A stretch of 64,000 nt of DNA from Palsa-504 sp963789225 (GTDB taxonomy: Bacteria > Actinomycetota > Actinomycetes > Streptosporangiales > Streptosporangiaceae). Shown here piece after piece: positions 23,586 to 31,609 of this stretch; the stretch's first letter is position 1, and each line of letters starts with the position of its first letter. The DNA is taken from assembly GCA_963789225.1 (NCBI GenBank), contig CAWBKD010000046.1:1054001-1118000 (forward strand). Direction: 5' to 3'. Position numbers and translations under genes: made by a program. Under the pieces are notes generated by a model. It was not told the DNA's origin. It searched no databases and saw nothing but the letters and a program-made list of their open reading frames with translations.

Positions 23586-23722
23586 GACGCACCTGGATCT
23601 GTCTCCGGGTGGGCCGAAGCAGTGCGGTAGGTGGTGCGTCGTATATACGCACCGACGCACCAACGCACCGCCCTGCACAGGTGCGTTGACGCATCCTGAC
23701 GCACCTGACGCACCAACGCACC
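23586..23722. repeat. iteron-like cluster, (R/T)ACGCACC
   Basis: Direct copies at 23586-23593, 23646-23653, 23654-23661, 23662-23669, 23698-23705, 23707-23714 and 23715-23722; inverted copies GGTGCGTC at 23633-23640 and GGTGCGTT at 23680-23687; a one-mismatch copy at 23688-23695. Several are head-to-tail with an 8-bp period. Beside a RepA-like gene this is a candidate replication origin or Rep-binding array. The last copy covers the stop codon of that gene. Confidence 0.65.
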
Positions 23723-24891
23723 TAAGCCCGGTCGGGCACGCTGTGAAGGGTCGCGCGATCTTTCCCGGACGGCCTGGTAACGAGCCTCCCGGCCGCGACC
23801 AGCCTTCCCCGCGCCTCGCGGACCGGCTTCTGCTGGTGGCCTTTCGCGGTCATCGCCTCTTCGATCTTCCGCCCGCTGCAATCCGGGCTGGCGGCGACGT
23901 AAGCCAGGATGTCCGCCGAGATCGCGTCGGCCTTCACCGCCTGGCGGTCGCCTTCCCCGAGGGTGAGCCGGCCAGTGGCCCGGTCGAAGTAGACCACCGT
24001 CTCGTCCAGGCCGGCGCCGCCACGGCCCTCGACGGTGAGCACCCGGGGATCGTCGCGCTTGGCACCCGACCGGACGTAGCGCCAGAGCTGGTCGGCCGAG
24101 TCTTCCAGCTCCCCGGCGCCCTTGCCGCGCTCCGTCCCGGCCTCCTGCGGAGTCTGTGTGGTGTGCATCGGGATGATCGTCAGCTCCACGCCCGCGGACG
24201 CGTGGATCTCCTGCACCCTGGTGGCCAGCAGGTTCACGCCGTCGTTGTCGTTCAGGCCGACCCCGGCCCAGGCCAGGAAGTTCTTCCAGGGGTCCAGGAA
24301 CAGCCAGCGGCAGTCGTTCATGTGCAGCCACGCCACCAGCCGGTCCGCGGTCACATCGTCCAGCAGGTTCAGCCTGATCCCGTCGTCCCGGCAATTCAGC
24401 AGCATGATCCGGTTCGCGTTCGCGATCTTCAGCGGGCGGTACGGCTCCAGGTAGTCGTGCCTGCCCATCTCCGCGTTCACCACGGCCACCGTCCCGTCCA
24501 GGAACGTGCCGAAGCTCCCGAGGAACGGCTGCCCGTCCACCCCGCAGGCCGCCAGGTTCGCCAGGAACGTGGTCTTGCCGGTCTTCCTGGACGAGGGCAG
24601 GGTGACGACGCTGCCGGTGGTGGCCAGGGACTCGACCGCCCACCGGGCCACGGGTGGCGGCGCGGACAAGCCGGCAAGCAGGGTCGTCCCGAACGTCCCG
24701 AAGTCGGGGACGGCGGCCTCGGCCAGCTCGGTACGCAGTTCCCGGCGCGCGATCTCGGAAATGCGGAGCTGCTGCTTTACCCGCTCGATTTCCTGCCGGT
24801 CGGCACTAATGGCACGATGACCATTAAGGGAGACCACTTCAGCGTTTGCGCCGGTCAGCAGATGCTGTGTATGCTTGGAACCAGATTCCAC
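23722..24891 (-). CDS. second RepA-like AAA ATPase
   Basis: 389 residues from GTG 24,891, with AAGAGG upstream. Walker A LPSSRKTGKTTFLAN (about 98-112), Walker B WLFLDPWKNFL, a sensor region MHTTQTPQEAG, and a C-terminal winged helix (SADILAYVAASPDCSGRKI). Same family as the ATPase at 20,670 but divergent. The 8-bp iterons directly follow its 3' end. Confidence 0.8.
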   Translation of the reverse strand: MESGSKHTQHLLTGANAEVVSLNGHRAISADRQEIERVKQQLRISEIARRELRTELAEAAVPDFGTFGTTLLAGLSAPPPVARWAVESLATTGSVVTLPSSRKTGKTTFLANLAACGVDGQPFLGSFGTFLDGTVAVVNAEMGRHDYLEPYRPLKIANANRIMLLNCRDDGIRLNLLDDVTADRLVAWLHMNDCRWLFLDPWKNFLAWAGVGLNDNDGVNLLATRVQEIHASAGVELTIIPMHTTQTPQEAGTERGKGAGELEDSADQLWRYVRSGAKRDDPRVLTVEGRGGAGLDETVVYFDRATGRLTLGEGDRQAVKADAISADILAYVAASPDCSGRKIEEAMTAKGHQQKPVREARGRLVAAGRLVTRPSGKDRATLHSVPDRA

Positions 24892-24944
24892 AAAAAAGCC
24901 TCTTCATGGCCGGGCCTACGGTGGGCCAACACCGCCGGCGGGTG

Positions 24945-24996
24945 AAAAAGACAGGGCGCTGCCAGCTTGATTTTCATTTCAGGTCGGCAGCGCCCT
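24945..24996 (-). terminator. terminator on the minus strand
   Basis: AGGGCGCTGCC (24953-24963) and GGCAGCGCCCT (24986-24996) form a perfect 11-bp stem; read leftward it is followed by a T5 tract (24945-24949). It separates the 25-26 kb genes from the ATPase gene. Confidence 0.8.
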
Positions 24997-25052
24997 AACG
25001 CTGTTTCGATGTTACCTGGAATTAAAGCGGGCGGCCACCACCTGACGCGCAA

Positions 25053-25328
25053 TCAGGTCACGTTCCGCATCACGGGTAGCCGGGCCGCGAGAGCGCGAAG
25101 AATCCTTTTCTCGTACCGCGCTGCCTTGCTGCGGATCGCCTGCCTTGACCGCAGTTCCGCCAGGCGCTTTTCCTGCTCGGGAGTAATCTGGCTGACCGTC
25201 ATCTTCCCGGCCATCCGCGCCCACCTGGATTCCTGGCGCTCACGGGCGCGATTCATCCGGATCAATGTCTCCGGGCTGTACTCCATGCCACCGGTCGCCG
25301 TGCCGACCGAGCCGCGCCTAGCTGTCAC
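25053..25328 (-). CDS. hypothetical basic helical protein
   Basis: 91 residues, Arg-rich helices (LIRMNRARERQESRWARMAG, RLAELRSRQAIRSKAARYEK). Overlaps the preceding gene by 11 bp. No family recognised. Confidence 0.5.
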   Translation of the reverse strand: MTARRGSVGTATGGMEYSPETLIRMNRARERQESRWARMAGKMTVSQITPEQEKRLAELRSRQAIRSKAARYEKRILRALAARLPVMRNVT

Positions 25329-25617
25329 AGGCTGCTCTCCTGGCTGCTACCCTCGCCCGCTCGCAGTCCACGCAGGTGTGACTCTTGGTGTAGCGGACTC
25401 CGGTATGACCTCGCTTGCACGGCGGTCCCTGATACGTCTTGTCCGTCACGCCCGGCAATAGCACCGGGTCCGCCTTCAACTTGCGCTCGTTCCCTGAGAA
25501 CTTGCAGACTTCGGCCTCGGCGAAAGATCTGATCGCGCGCAGCACCAGGTCGATCTCGCCCGGTTTCGCCCGCGGTGCGAGCCGCCACAACCGGAATTCG
25601 AGTTCTTCCAGGGTCAC
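25318..25617 (-). CDS. zinc-binding hypothetical protein
   Basis: 99 residues from GTG 25,617, overlapping the exonuclease stop by four bases (GTGA). C-terminal CKRGHTGVRYTKSHTCVDC is a compact Cys/His zinc motif found in many phage-encoded unknowns and near HNH domains. A longer reading from 25,689 would overlap the exonuclease gene. Confidence 0.6.
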   Translation of the reverse strand: MTLEELEFRLWRLAPRAKPGEIDLVLRAIRSFAEAEVCKFSGNERKLKADPVLLPGVTDKTYQGPPCKRGHTGVRYTKSHTCVDCERARVAARRAACDS

Positions 25618-26360
25618 GCCGCCACCGGCCGCAGTTCGATCGCGTAGGCGCGCTGAGCGCTCCGGGACCAGCGGTGACAGTCGCGGCACCGGTAGCGCTG
25701 ATAGGCCCCGGCCGGGCTGTAGGCGTAGCCCTTCCGGACCAGGCTCGTGCTGCCGCAGCTAGGGCAACCGTCGCCGGTGCCGTCGACCACTGCGGCGGGC
25801 GGCATAGCGGGCAGCCACGGCCTGAGCCTGGTGAACAGTTCCTCCGTCGAGATCACGTCGCCCTTGCAATACTTCGCCATCGCCGCCTGGGCGTCCGGGT
25901 CGCCGTTCATGACGTTGATGAACGCCTGCATGCCGCCGCTGTCCAGCTTCTTGCCGACGCCGAGTTCCGCGGTGATGTACGCGAGGGAGTTGCTCATGAA
26001 CCGGAACCGGCGCCTGGCTGCACGATAGAGGTCGATCGACTTGTACGGGGACGGCGGGTTCAGGCCGAGGATGACGAACTCGGTAGCCAGCCACGGCTCA
26101 TCGGCGGCCAGGCCGTTGAAGTGCACCACGGCGTCGGCCTCGTCCAGCAGGTTCCAGATGCCGCGGACCATGGCCTCGTGCCCGTCGTGCCATTCGCTGA
26201 AGAAATGCATCTCGTCCTCGCCGAAGAACTTGGCGGCCACGCACAGGAGTTTCTTCCTGCTGATGAGCATTTCCTTGTTCACGTATCCAGAGGGAACGCG
26301 GAGTTCCCAGAGGTAGGACGTGGCCGGGGCCATTTCGCAGTCGAAAACCAGCGTGCGCAT
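25614..26360 (-). CDS. DEDD 3'-5' exonuclease-like protein with zinc ribbon
   Basis: 248 residues. Exo I motif VFDCEMAP (D-x-E), Exo II region VVHFNGLAADEPWL and Exo III region KYCKGDVISTEELF fit the RNase-H-like DEDD exonuclease fold of phage DNA polymerase exonuclease domains. A C-terminal ribbon CPSCGSTSLVRKG..YRCRDCHRWSR follows. No polymerase domain is present, so it probably trims or proofreads in trans. Part of the replication module with the RepA-like genes. Confidence 0.7.
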   Translation of the reverse strand: MRTLVFDCEMAPATSYLWELRVPSGYVNKEMLISRKKLLCVAAKFFGEDEMHFFSEWHDGHEAMVRGIWNLLDEADAVVHFNGLAADEPWLATEFVILGLNPPSPYKSIDLYRAARRRFRFMSNSLAYITAELGVGKKLDSGGMQAFINVMNGDPDAQAAMAKYCKGDVISTEELFTRLRPWLPAMPPAAVVDGTGDGCPSCGSTSLVRKGYAYSPAGAYQRYRCRDCHRWSRSAQRAYAIELRPVAA

Positions 26361-26502
26361 AGATCACGTCCTGCTGGTTGCCGGGCTATCCCGGCGGAAG
26401 GTAAGATAGGAAAAGCCCACACACTCCAATTCGTGGGTAATGCGCTTGCTGTCGCGCTCTCGTCACAACGGCCCCGTTTTGCCCGGCGGGGTCGTTGTCA
26501 TT

Positions 26503-26703
26503 TTATGCTGGTAGCAGGCTCTTGGCCGCCGCCAGCCTCGCCCTTGCTGCGGCGAGCTGGTCTTGCAGCACTGCCATTTCCTCAGGAGTCACCGGGTTGC
26601 GGTCGGACCACCTGCGGGCCATCGCCACCTTCCCGGCCGCGGACCTGACACTGCGATCTGCGAGGAAAACCAGGATACGGGGGTCGGTCAGGTTCTCGGG
26701 CAT
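26503..26703 (-). CDS. small helical hypothetical protein
   Basis: 66 residues from ATG 26,703 (MPENLTDPRILVFLADRS), ending in an Ala-rich amphipathic helix. A terminator precedes it (26,727-26,762). No family recognised. Confidence 0.45.
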   Translation of the reverse strand: MPENLTDPRILVFLADRSVRSAAGKVAMARRWSDRNPVTPEEMAVLQDQLAAARARLAAAKSLLPA

Positions 26704-26726
26704 ATTGGCCGCCTCCCTCGGGGCAT

Positions 26727-26762
26727 AAAAAAGGACCACCGAATTTCGGGCATAGTGGTCCT
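26727..26762 (-). terminator. terminator on the minus strand
   Basis: AGGACCAC (26732-26739) pairs with GTGGTCCT (26755-26762); the leftward reading ends in T6. It closes the 26.9-29 kb operon. Confidence 0.8.
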
Positions 26763-26897
26763 AGAATCATTTTAAAGTGGGTAAGACGTTACGTCAAACA
26801 CAAATCGCGTTATCCAGCCTCCTATTTTCTGGTCCACAAGACGACAGAGCAGGCGGTTGCCGGACCTCCTACGCCCGGCGATATGACCGGAGCAAGT

Positions 26898-27236
26898 TCA
26901 TTCACCTAGCTTCCGCAGTTCACGATCCGCACTCGGTCGTGCTTCGCCGGATTCGAGAGCGATGTTCGCGGCCCTGGTGAGCCGGTTAGCAAGCAGAAGA
27001 GCTGCTTTGGGCTCAAGCGCCACCAAGGGAGTCCATCCCTCATCTATCGCCTGCTTGATGTATTCAGTGTCGCTATCCCCCTCGTAATGGACCGGAATCG
27101 AAGGAAATAGCTGCATCAGTACATGACCTGGGTCAAGCTCATCTTCCGTATCGGAGAAGCCGACCGTGACCTGCACGTCGCTGAGTTCACCCTGCACGCG
27201 ACCGATAAGACGCTGGGAGATGTTAGGTTCCGGCAT
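26898..27236 (-). CDS. hypothetical protein
   Basis: 112 residues from ATG 27,236 (MPEPNISQRLIGRVQGELSD). The sequence has mixed alpha/beta character (DVQVTVGFSDTEDELDPGHV) and a helical C-terminus. Last gene of a leftward operon; its start lies 3 bp after the previous stop. No family recognised. Confidence 0.6.
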   Translation of the reverse strand: MPEPNISQRLIGRVQGELSDVQVTVGFSDTEDELDPGHVLMQLFPSIPVHYEGDSDTEYIKQAIDEGWTPLVALEPKAALLLANRLTRAANIALESGEARPSADRELRKLGE

Positions 27237-27238
27237 GA

Positions 27239-27496
27239 TTACCTTTCCACTTCCTCCGGGGGCTCGGGGTAGTCGATCCACCCGAGCGCTTCCCGTATGA
27301 GCTGGCCATACTTGATCCAGTCGATAGTGTCGGCACTGGCGTCTTCCACGCTCTCCAGCACACCCGCCAGCCGGGGCGAGAGGCCGGTCTCGCTCAGGGG
27401 GATAGTGGCCTCGGCCATGATCGCGGCGAGGTCGAGGTCCCGTTCCTTCGCCGCGGTCTCTATCGGCGCCAGCCACGCGCTCGTGCTCACCTTCAT
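27239..27496 (-). CDS. hypothetical protein
   Basis: 85 residues from ATG 27,496 (MKVSTSAWLAPIETAAKER), acidic and helical, ending DYPEPPEEVER. The ATG overlaps the preceding stop (ATGA). No family recognised. Confidence 0.6.
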   Translation of the reverse strand: MKVSTSAWLAPIETAAKERDLDLAAIMAEATIPLSETGLSPRLAGVLESVEDASADTIDWIKYGQLIREALGWIDYPEPPEEVER

Positions 27497-27675
27497 GCTT
27501 CTTCGCCTTCCTCGCGTTCTTCCTGACAGAACATGCACCCGCAGGGCAGTTCGTGAAGGTGGGTGTCACCGGATCTGATCGGAGGGGGTTCCTCCCAGTG
27601 GTTCCCTGATCGTGACGAAAACGCGCTTGTGACCGGCGGGGTCCTCGCGCAATTCTGCCTTGGTGATCGTGCCAC
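27493..27675 (-). CDS. possible Cys-containing small protein
   Basis: The C-terminal HELPCGCMFCQEEREEGEEA looks genuine and its stop overlaps the next start by ATGA, but the only in-frame ATG is at 27,675, deep inside the upstream gene. The N-terminal half is probably not as read. Confidence 0.3.
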   Translation of the reverse strand: MARSPRQNCARTPPVTSAFSSRSGNHWEEPPPIRSGDTHLHELPCGCMFCQEEREEGEEA

Positions 27676-27778
27676 CGGGATCGATTTCCGCCCCCTGATC
27701 CGTCAGCAGGGCGATGATCGCGTGCTGAGTCAGCGAGTATTCGCCTTCTGGCATCTCCTCTTCCTTCCGCGGGCTCAT
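27566..27778 (-). CDS. hypothetical protein
   Basis: 70 residues from ATG 27,778, overlapping the preceding stop by ATGA. Begins MSPRKEEEMPEGEYSLTQHA; a strand-rich C-terminal part (TKAELREDPAGHKRVFVTI). No family recognised. Confidence 0.55.
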   Translation of the reverse strand: MSPRKEEEMPEGEYSLTQHAIIALLTDQGAEIDPGGTITKAELREDPAGHKRVFVTIREPLGGTPSDQIR

Positions 27779-28965
27779 GCTGGCCCCTTAACGGCAAGGG
27801 CCTTTTCGACTGTGGCCTGCGTCCTGGCCGCCAGTTCCCCGACAAGGGCAGCCAAGGCGTCATCATCCGGCGCCGCATCCCGGAGCAGATCCGCGAGCCG
27901 CTGGATACCCTGCTCGTCCCAGGCACGGACCTGGCGGAAGAAGTCCGTCAGCTCGTACCGGGCATCACGGATCTTGCGCTCGGCCGCGCTGTAGACAGTG
28001 ATCTTGCTGTCGTGCTTCGCGTTGACGACCAGCGGCGTGCCGGCGGTGAACTTCGGCCCCGTCACCCACCCGTCCGGGGTCTCCGTGGCCAGGTTCGCCG
28101 CCTCCAGCTCGGCCAGCACGTCAAGGGCGAGGAACTTCCAGGCGTCCAGGTCGTCGGCCTTCCAGAACTTCCCGATGCGCTCGGTCCTGAGTACCAAAGT
28201 GCCCATGCCCGGGAGGGCCCTGGTCAAGGCGTCCACGGTGAGCGGCGGGTTGTCGGTCATCCTCTCCAGTGCGCCCTGGAACGCGTCCGCCATCCGGAAC
28301 CCGTGGGCCTCGTACAGCCTTGCTCGGCGGGCCTCGCCGGGAGCGGGCTTCTGCGGGCTCCTAGAGGGCGGTGCGGTGTTCTTCCCGCGGGCCCGGTGCT
28401 GGCGGGCGGGTCTGGGTTCCGCATCGTCCTGGTGCGCCTGGTCGCCGTCACCGGCTGGCGGCCGGGGCAGGATCACGGGGCCGGACAGCGGCGGGCTCAC
28501 CCCTGGAGCGCTGCCCATCTCACTGGCGGAGCGCCGCTCGGCCACGATCAGCCGAGCCTGCGCACTGGTGCTGATCTCGCCGCTCGCAATCAGCTCGGCC
28601 CGGTCGTCCTGGGCGGCGAGGGCAGCGTAGACCGACCAGGAAGTTACCGGCGTCGGGAAGTTCGGGATGTCCGGGTCCTCCGCGTAGGCCCGCCACACCG
28701 TCCGCAGGTTAAGCATCGTCTGGTAGGCGACCTGCTTCTCGGCCGCGAACTCCTGAAGCCGGCCCTCGCCGTAGCGCACATCCACCTGGTGGGCGAGGAA
28801 ACCACGCATCCACCGGACCTGATCGTGCACCTGGCGCACACCATCGCTGAGGTTGTCCCACGCCGCCCCGCAGGCCGCGTAGGTCCACTCCGCGCCCTCG
28901 GTCAGGACCAGGGCCGGGCTGCGGACCAGCTCGGCACTCACCGAGCTTTCTTCACGGGTAGACAT
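27775..28965 (-). CDS. phage/plasmid protein of unknown function
   Basis: About 396 residues from ATG 28,965 (MSTREESSVSAELV). The N-terminal 120 residues are helical (WDNLSDGVRQVHDQVRWMRG, QVAYQTMLNLRTVWRAYAED), reminiscent of DUF3102-like DNA-binding segments in mobile elements. A Pro-rich linker (about 190-230) follows, then a C-terminal domain with a winged-helix look. May regulate or initiate replication; not recognised with confidence. Confidence 0.6.
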   Translation of the reverse strand: MSTREESSVSAELVRSPALVLTEGAEWTYAACGAAWDNLSDGVRQVHDQVRWMRGFLAHQVDVRYGEGRLQEFAAEKQVAYQTMLNLRTVWRAYAEDPDIPNFPTPVTSWSVYAALAAQDDRAELIASGEISTSAQARLIVAERRSASEMGSAPGVSPPLSGPVILPRPPAGDGDQAHQDDAEPRPARQHRARGKNTAPPSRSPQKPAPGEARRARLYEAHGFRMADAFQGALERMTDNPPLTVDALTRALPGMGTLVLRTERIGKFWKADDLDAWKFLALDVLAELEAANLATETPDGWVTGPKFTAGTPLVVNAKHDSKITVYSAAERKIRDARYELTDFFRQVRAWDEQGIQRLADLLRDAAPDDDALAALVGELAARTQATVEKALAVKGPA

Positions 28966-29433
28966 CATTCTGATTGCGATTCTTTCGTGGTTCGCGGCGA
29001 TCTTGCGGTGGCCGCAGGCCAGGGGCAATCTCCGTCATCGGTGGTCATCGGACGGCCCGAGCATATCGCACTCCGGGGCCTGGAATGCCATGATCGGCGG
29101 CGGCGTTGGAGATCACCAGGAACACGTCCACCGACAGCATGATCTTGGCGTCGATCACGCCTATCGGAGAGCACGGGGAAAACGAGAGGGTGTTGACGGG
29201 AAGCGGCGGCAAGAACACGGTGACGATCGGCTGCGAGCGCGTGAACTAGGCGACGGACGCGCCCACCGTGATCAACTTTACCGCGTAGAAGTCGTTCGCG
29301 TTGCTCAGGTAGCAGACGGAGAATTACTTGTAGAACTTGCCGTTGAACAAGCCCGAGATCAGCATGTTGACCAAGGAACCGGAGATGTTCGCCGAGAGCG
29401 AAGGATTCGCTTTGACAAGGCCGAGCTTCCCGT
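28952..29433 (-). pseudogene. decayed gene with two in-frame stops
   Basis: One reading frame runs leftward from about 29,433 to TGA 28,952 with only TAA at 29,326-29,324 and TAG at 29,248-29,246. The pieces read as protein: SGSLVNMLISGLFNGKFYK, then CYLSNANDFYAVKLITVG, then SQPIVTVFLPPLPVNT and IMLSVDVFLVISNAAPIMAF. Both stops could be C-to-T changes of Gln codons. Its end overlaps the next gene start by about 14 bp, as in a normal operon. No start codon is defined upstream. Confidence 0.45.
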
Positions 29434-29497
29434 ATATACCTGGGCACCTAGCGGGGAGCAATCGGAGCGGCCTAATACGGGCGTGGAAGGTAAGAAC

Positions 29498-29866
29498 ATG
29501 GGCATCTACATCGTCACTGCGAAGGACGGCACGGAGCACGAGGTCGATTCCTACGTCTACCTCAATGCGTATAGCGCATGGGGCGTGACGGTGCCGGTGC
29601 TCAAGGAAGCATTCCCGGATGGCACGGACGCGGATACGGTGAAGGCGTTCCTCGATGACTTCGCGGTGGTGAAGGCGGAAGAGTACGAGATGCACGAGGG
29701 TGATCCCGGATTCGAGGCCGGATACTGCCACGATATGGCCCGCGCCGATGAGATTTTCTGGTATCTCACTGCGGTAGAGGACTTTACCGTGGAACAGTTG
29801 CTCAACTGGCCGGTAATGAGTGACGATGCCGTAATAGACCACCCAGGAGGGCGAGATAGGCAATGA
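29498..29866 (+). CDS. hypothetical acidic protein
   Basis: 122 residues from ATG 29,498, with GGAAGG upstream. Begins MGIYIVTAKDGTEHEVDSYV, acidic, mixed alpha/beta; the stop overlaps the next start (ATGA). No family recognised. First of three coupled rightward genes with noticeably less GC-rich codons. Confidence 0.65.
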   Translation: MGIYIVTAKDGTEHEVDSYVYLNAYSAWGVTVPVLKEAFPDGTDADTVKAFLDDFAVVKAEEYEMHEGDPGFEAGYCHDMARADEIFWYLTAVEDFTVEQLLNWPVMSDDAVIDHPGGRDRQ

Positions 29867-30096
29867 CGGATATCGTGCCTGAGGATCATCAGCGAGAAGA
29901 CAAGATCCGGCTCTTGCTGCGACAGCATGATCTCGATTTCACCAGTAACGCCCAAGGCGGTTACATGATCGTGGATCACGGCACCGATCTCCCATACAAC
30001 GAAAGCTGGTCCAATCTGACCCTTGAGGAACTTGAGGGATGGGCGGACGAACTCTCCCACTGGAGACGCAACAGGAGGGTAAACACAAAGATATGA
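29863..30096 (+). CDS. hypothetical small protein
   Basis: 77 residues from ATG 29,863. Begins MTDIVPEDHQREDKIRLLLR and contains EGWADELSHW. Overlaps both neighbours by four bases. No family recognised. Confidence 0.65.
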   Translation: MTDIVPEDHQREDKIRLLLRQHDLDFTSNAQGGYMIVDHGTDLPYNESWSNLTLEELEGWADELSHWRRNRRVNTKI

Positions 30097-30389
30097 GCGA
30101 GCATTTCTGGCTAAAGCGACTTTCGGGCGGCGAGATCACGCACAAGATCTGCCCCGAAAGGCACTCGCTTACGCAGTTCTACGAGGAGGACTGGCGGGAG
30201 ATAGATAAGGGCGAAGAATGTGATGGCTTGCTCTTGGAAGCCGACCGGGCAGGCTTCGACCGCTGGGTTGAGACCTTTCTCGGCTCTGATGGTGACTGCA
30301 CCGCCACCTACGGGGACATGATTCGAGCTTTCTGCGCCGAACTCCCGCCCGCATCGGAAGATGACGCCACGTATATCTACGAGAATGCC
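30093..30389 (+). CDS. 5' part of a hypothetical gene, 3' end lost
   Basis: ATG 30,093 (MSEHFWLKRLSGGEITHKIC) opens a convincing frame of about 99 residues to DATYIYENALRLL. It then runs, without a stop until 31,067, through the antisense of two leftward genes, which cannot be its natural end. The coordinate given is where the convergent gene begins. A deletion or recombination joint near 30,390 is likely. Confidence 0.5.
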
Positions 30390-30797
30390 TTACGGCTTCT
30401 GCTCAGTGCACGGGAAGAAGTACACGGCGGGACCGTTCGGGCCGGTCAAGTCCGTAGAGCAGGTGTCCCCGTACGCGGCAATCCAGTCGAGTCCGGCGAG
30501 CCCGTCGGCGAGCGTGGTCACCTTCTTAGCCAGGCGTGTCACGACCTCGGTCCCGTTCCCCTGGCCCGCCTGGACGGTGGCGAGCTGGTTGCGGAGCTGG
30601 GTCACCTGGGCGTCTACGCTGCCATGCCACACCAGGAACAGGGCGAGCGACACGCAGACCAGCGCCAGGCCGGCCACCCCGGCGACGTACGCGCCGATCG
30701 CGGCCTTGCTCAACCGTGGCGGGGCGTGGCGGATGACGGCGGTGACTGGGTCGGGCTGGTAGTAGTTCTCAGTGTCTTCCGGGTACATCGAGCCCAT
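30390..30797 (-). CDS. single-pass membrane protein
   Basis: 135 residues. A cytoplasmic N-terminus (YPEDTENYYQPDP), one membrane helix (AAIGAYVAGVAGLALVCVSLALFLVW), a coiled coil (VTQLRNQLATVQAG) and two Cys in the C-terminal part. Typical of small phage- or element-encoded membrane proteins; no function known. Confidence 0.6.
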   Translation of the reverse strand: MGSMYPEDTENYYQPDPVTAVIRHAPPRLSKAAIGAYVAGVAGLALVCVSLALFLVWHGSVDAQVTQLRNQLATVQAGQGNGTEVVTRLAKKVTTLADGLAGLDWIAAYGDTCSTDLTGPNGPAVYFFPCTEQKP

Positions 30798-30900
30798 CGA
30801 TCTGGCCTTTCTGCTCAGGTTGGAAGGAGGACCAGGTGCGGCGTTCCCGGTCCCTCCGTGCCCTGTGGCCGTGGGAAGCGCAGACGGCCGCGGGGCAAGC

Positions 30901-31176
30901 TCAGTTGTGCCGCCGGCCGTCTACGGCCAGGGCGTGGGAGATGGTGCACCGGACGGTCGCCGGGCCGGTGTCGCGGCAAGAGAAAGCGAGCTCGCCGAGG
31001 TACAGCGTGGTCACGGCAGACGGGTCGACGGCAGCAGCGACGTGCGCTGTGTGCTGGTTCGACTTGATCAACTGCCCGATGTCCGGGGACGTGCGCCAGG
31101 CGACGATGCCGACCGCCAGGGCGAGGGTCGCGGCCAGTGACTTGTTCCAGAACCTCACGGGTGCCTCCGTTAGCAT
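30901..31176 (-). CDS. small exported or membrane-anchored protein
   Basis: 91 residues from ATG 31,176 (MLTEAPVRFWNKSLAATLAL), with an N-terminal hydrophobic segment and an extracytoplasmic part with two Cys (AFSCRDTGPATVRC) that may form a disulfide. Probably paired with the membrane protein at 30,390. The longer open frame to 31,446 covers repeat-rich non-coding DNA. Confidence 0.55.
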   Translation of the reverse strand: MLTEAPVRFWNKSLAATLALAVGIVAWRTSPDIGQLIKSNQHTAHVAAAVDPSAVTTLYLGELAFSCRDTGPATVRCTISHALAVDGRRHN

Positions 31177-31609
31177 GGGGATGCTGAGCCGGACACCGGT
31201 CCTGCCTTTTGCGGAAGGGGAAGGGACCGGCGCCCGGCTTCGCCGCCTGACGGCTTCCCCACCGACAGGGGGCGGCAGTGTCCGTGCCGTATGAAGTTGT
31301 CTGTTCGCGCGGGAGGGTTCCTCCCGTCCCGCGTTGCTTTCGCAGGTTCCGGAGATATTGCAGGTTCCGGGGGAAGTGAATTTGTATCCGGAGAGAGCGA
31401 GTTTGCAGGGTCCGGAGATAGGCCCCTTTCGGGGTAGCCGCCCCACCTCAGGCGCGGCCGGATCGTCCTCCCTCCCAGTCAGTCACCGCGCCACCATCGG
31501 GGGCACATGCGGCTCTTCACCGGGAGCGTAGGACACTATAGTGCACCATACATGTACCAGGAATGATGCATACTGCACCATGGCGTGTCGCCCGCGTACA
31601 GTGGATCTC
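31177..31609. other. intergenic region with repeats and an operator-like palindrome
   Basis: Contains GGGAGG-gttc-CTCCC hairpin material (about 31,311-31,325), three near-copies of TGCAGGTTCCGGAGATA between 31,340 and 31,420, and the perfect palindrome CACTATAGTG (31,534-31,543) about 65 bp before the regulator start. No gene seen. Confidence 0.5.

Noticed and set aside
26898..27926. 342-codon leftward frame
   Set aside because: Only the last 112 codons (from ATG 27,236) are coding; the rest is the shadow of three overlapping small genes.
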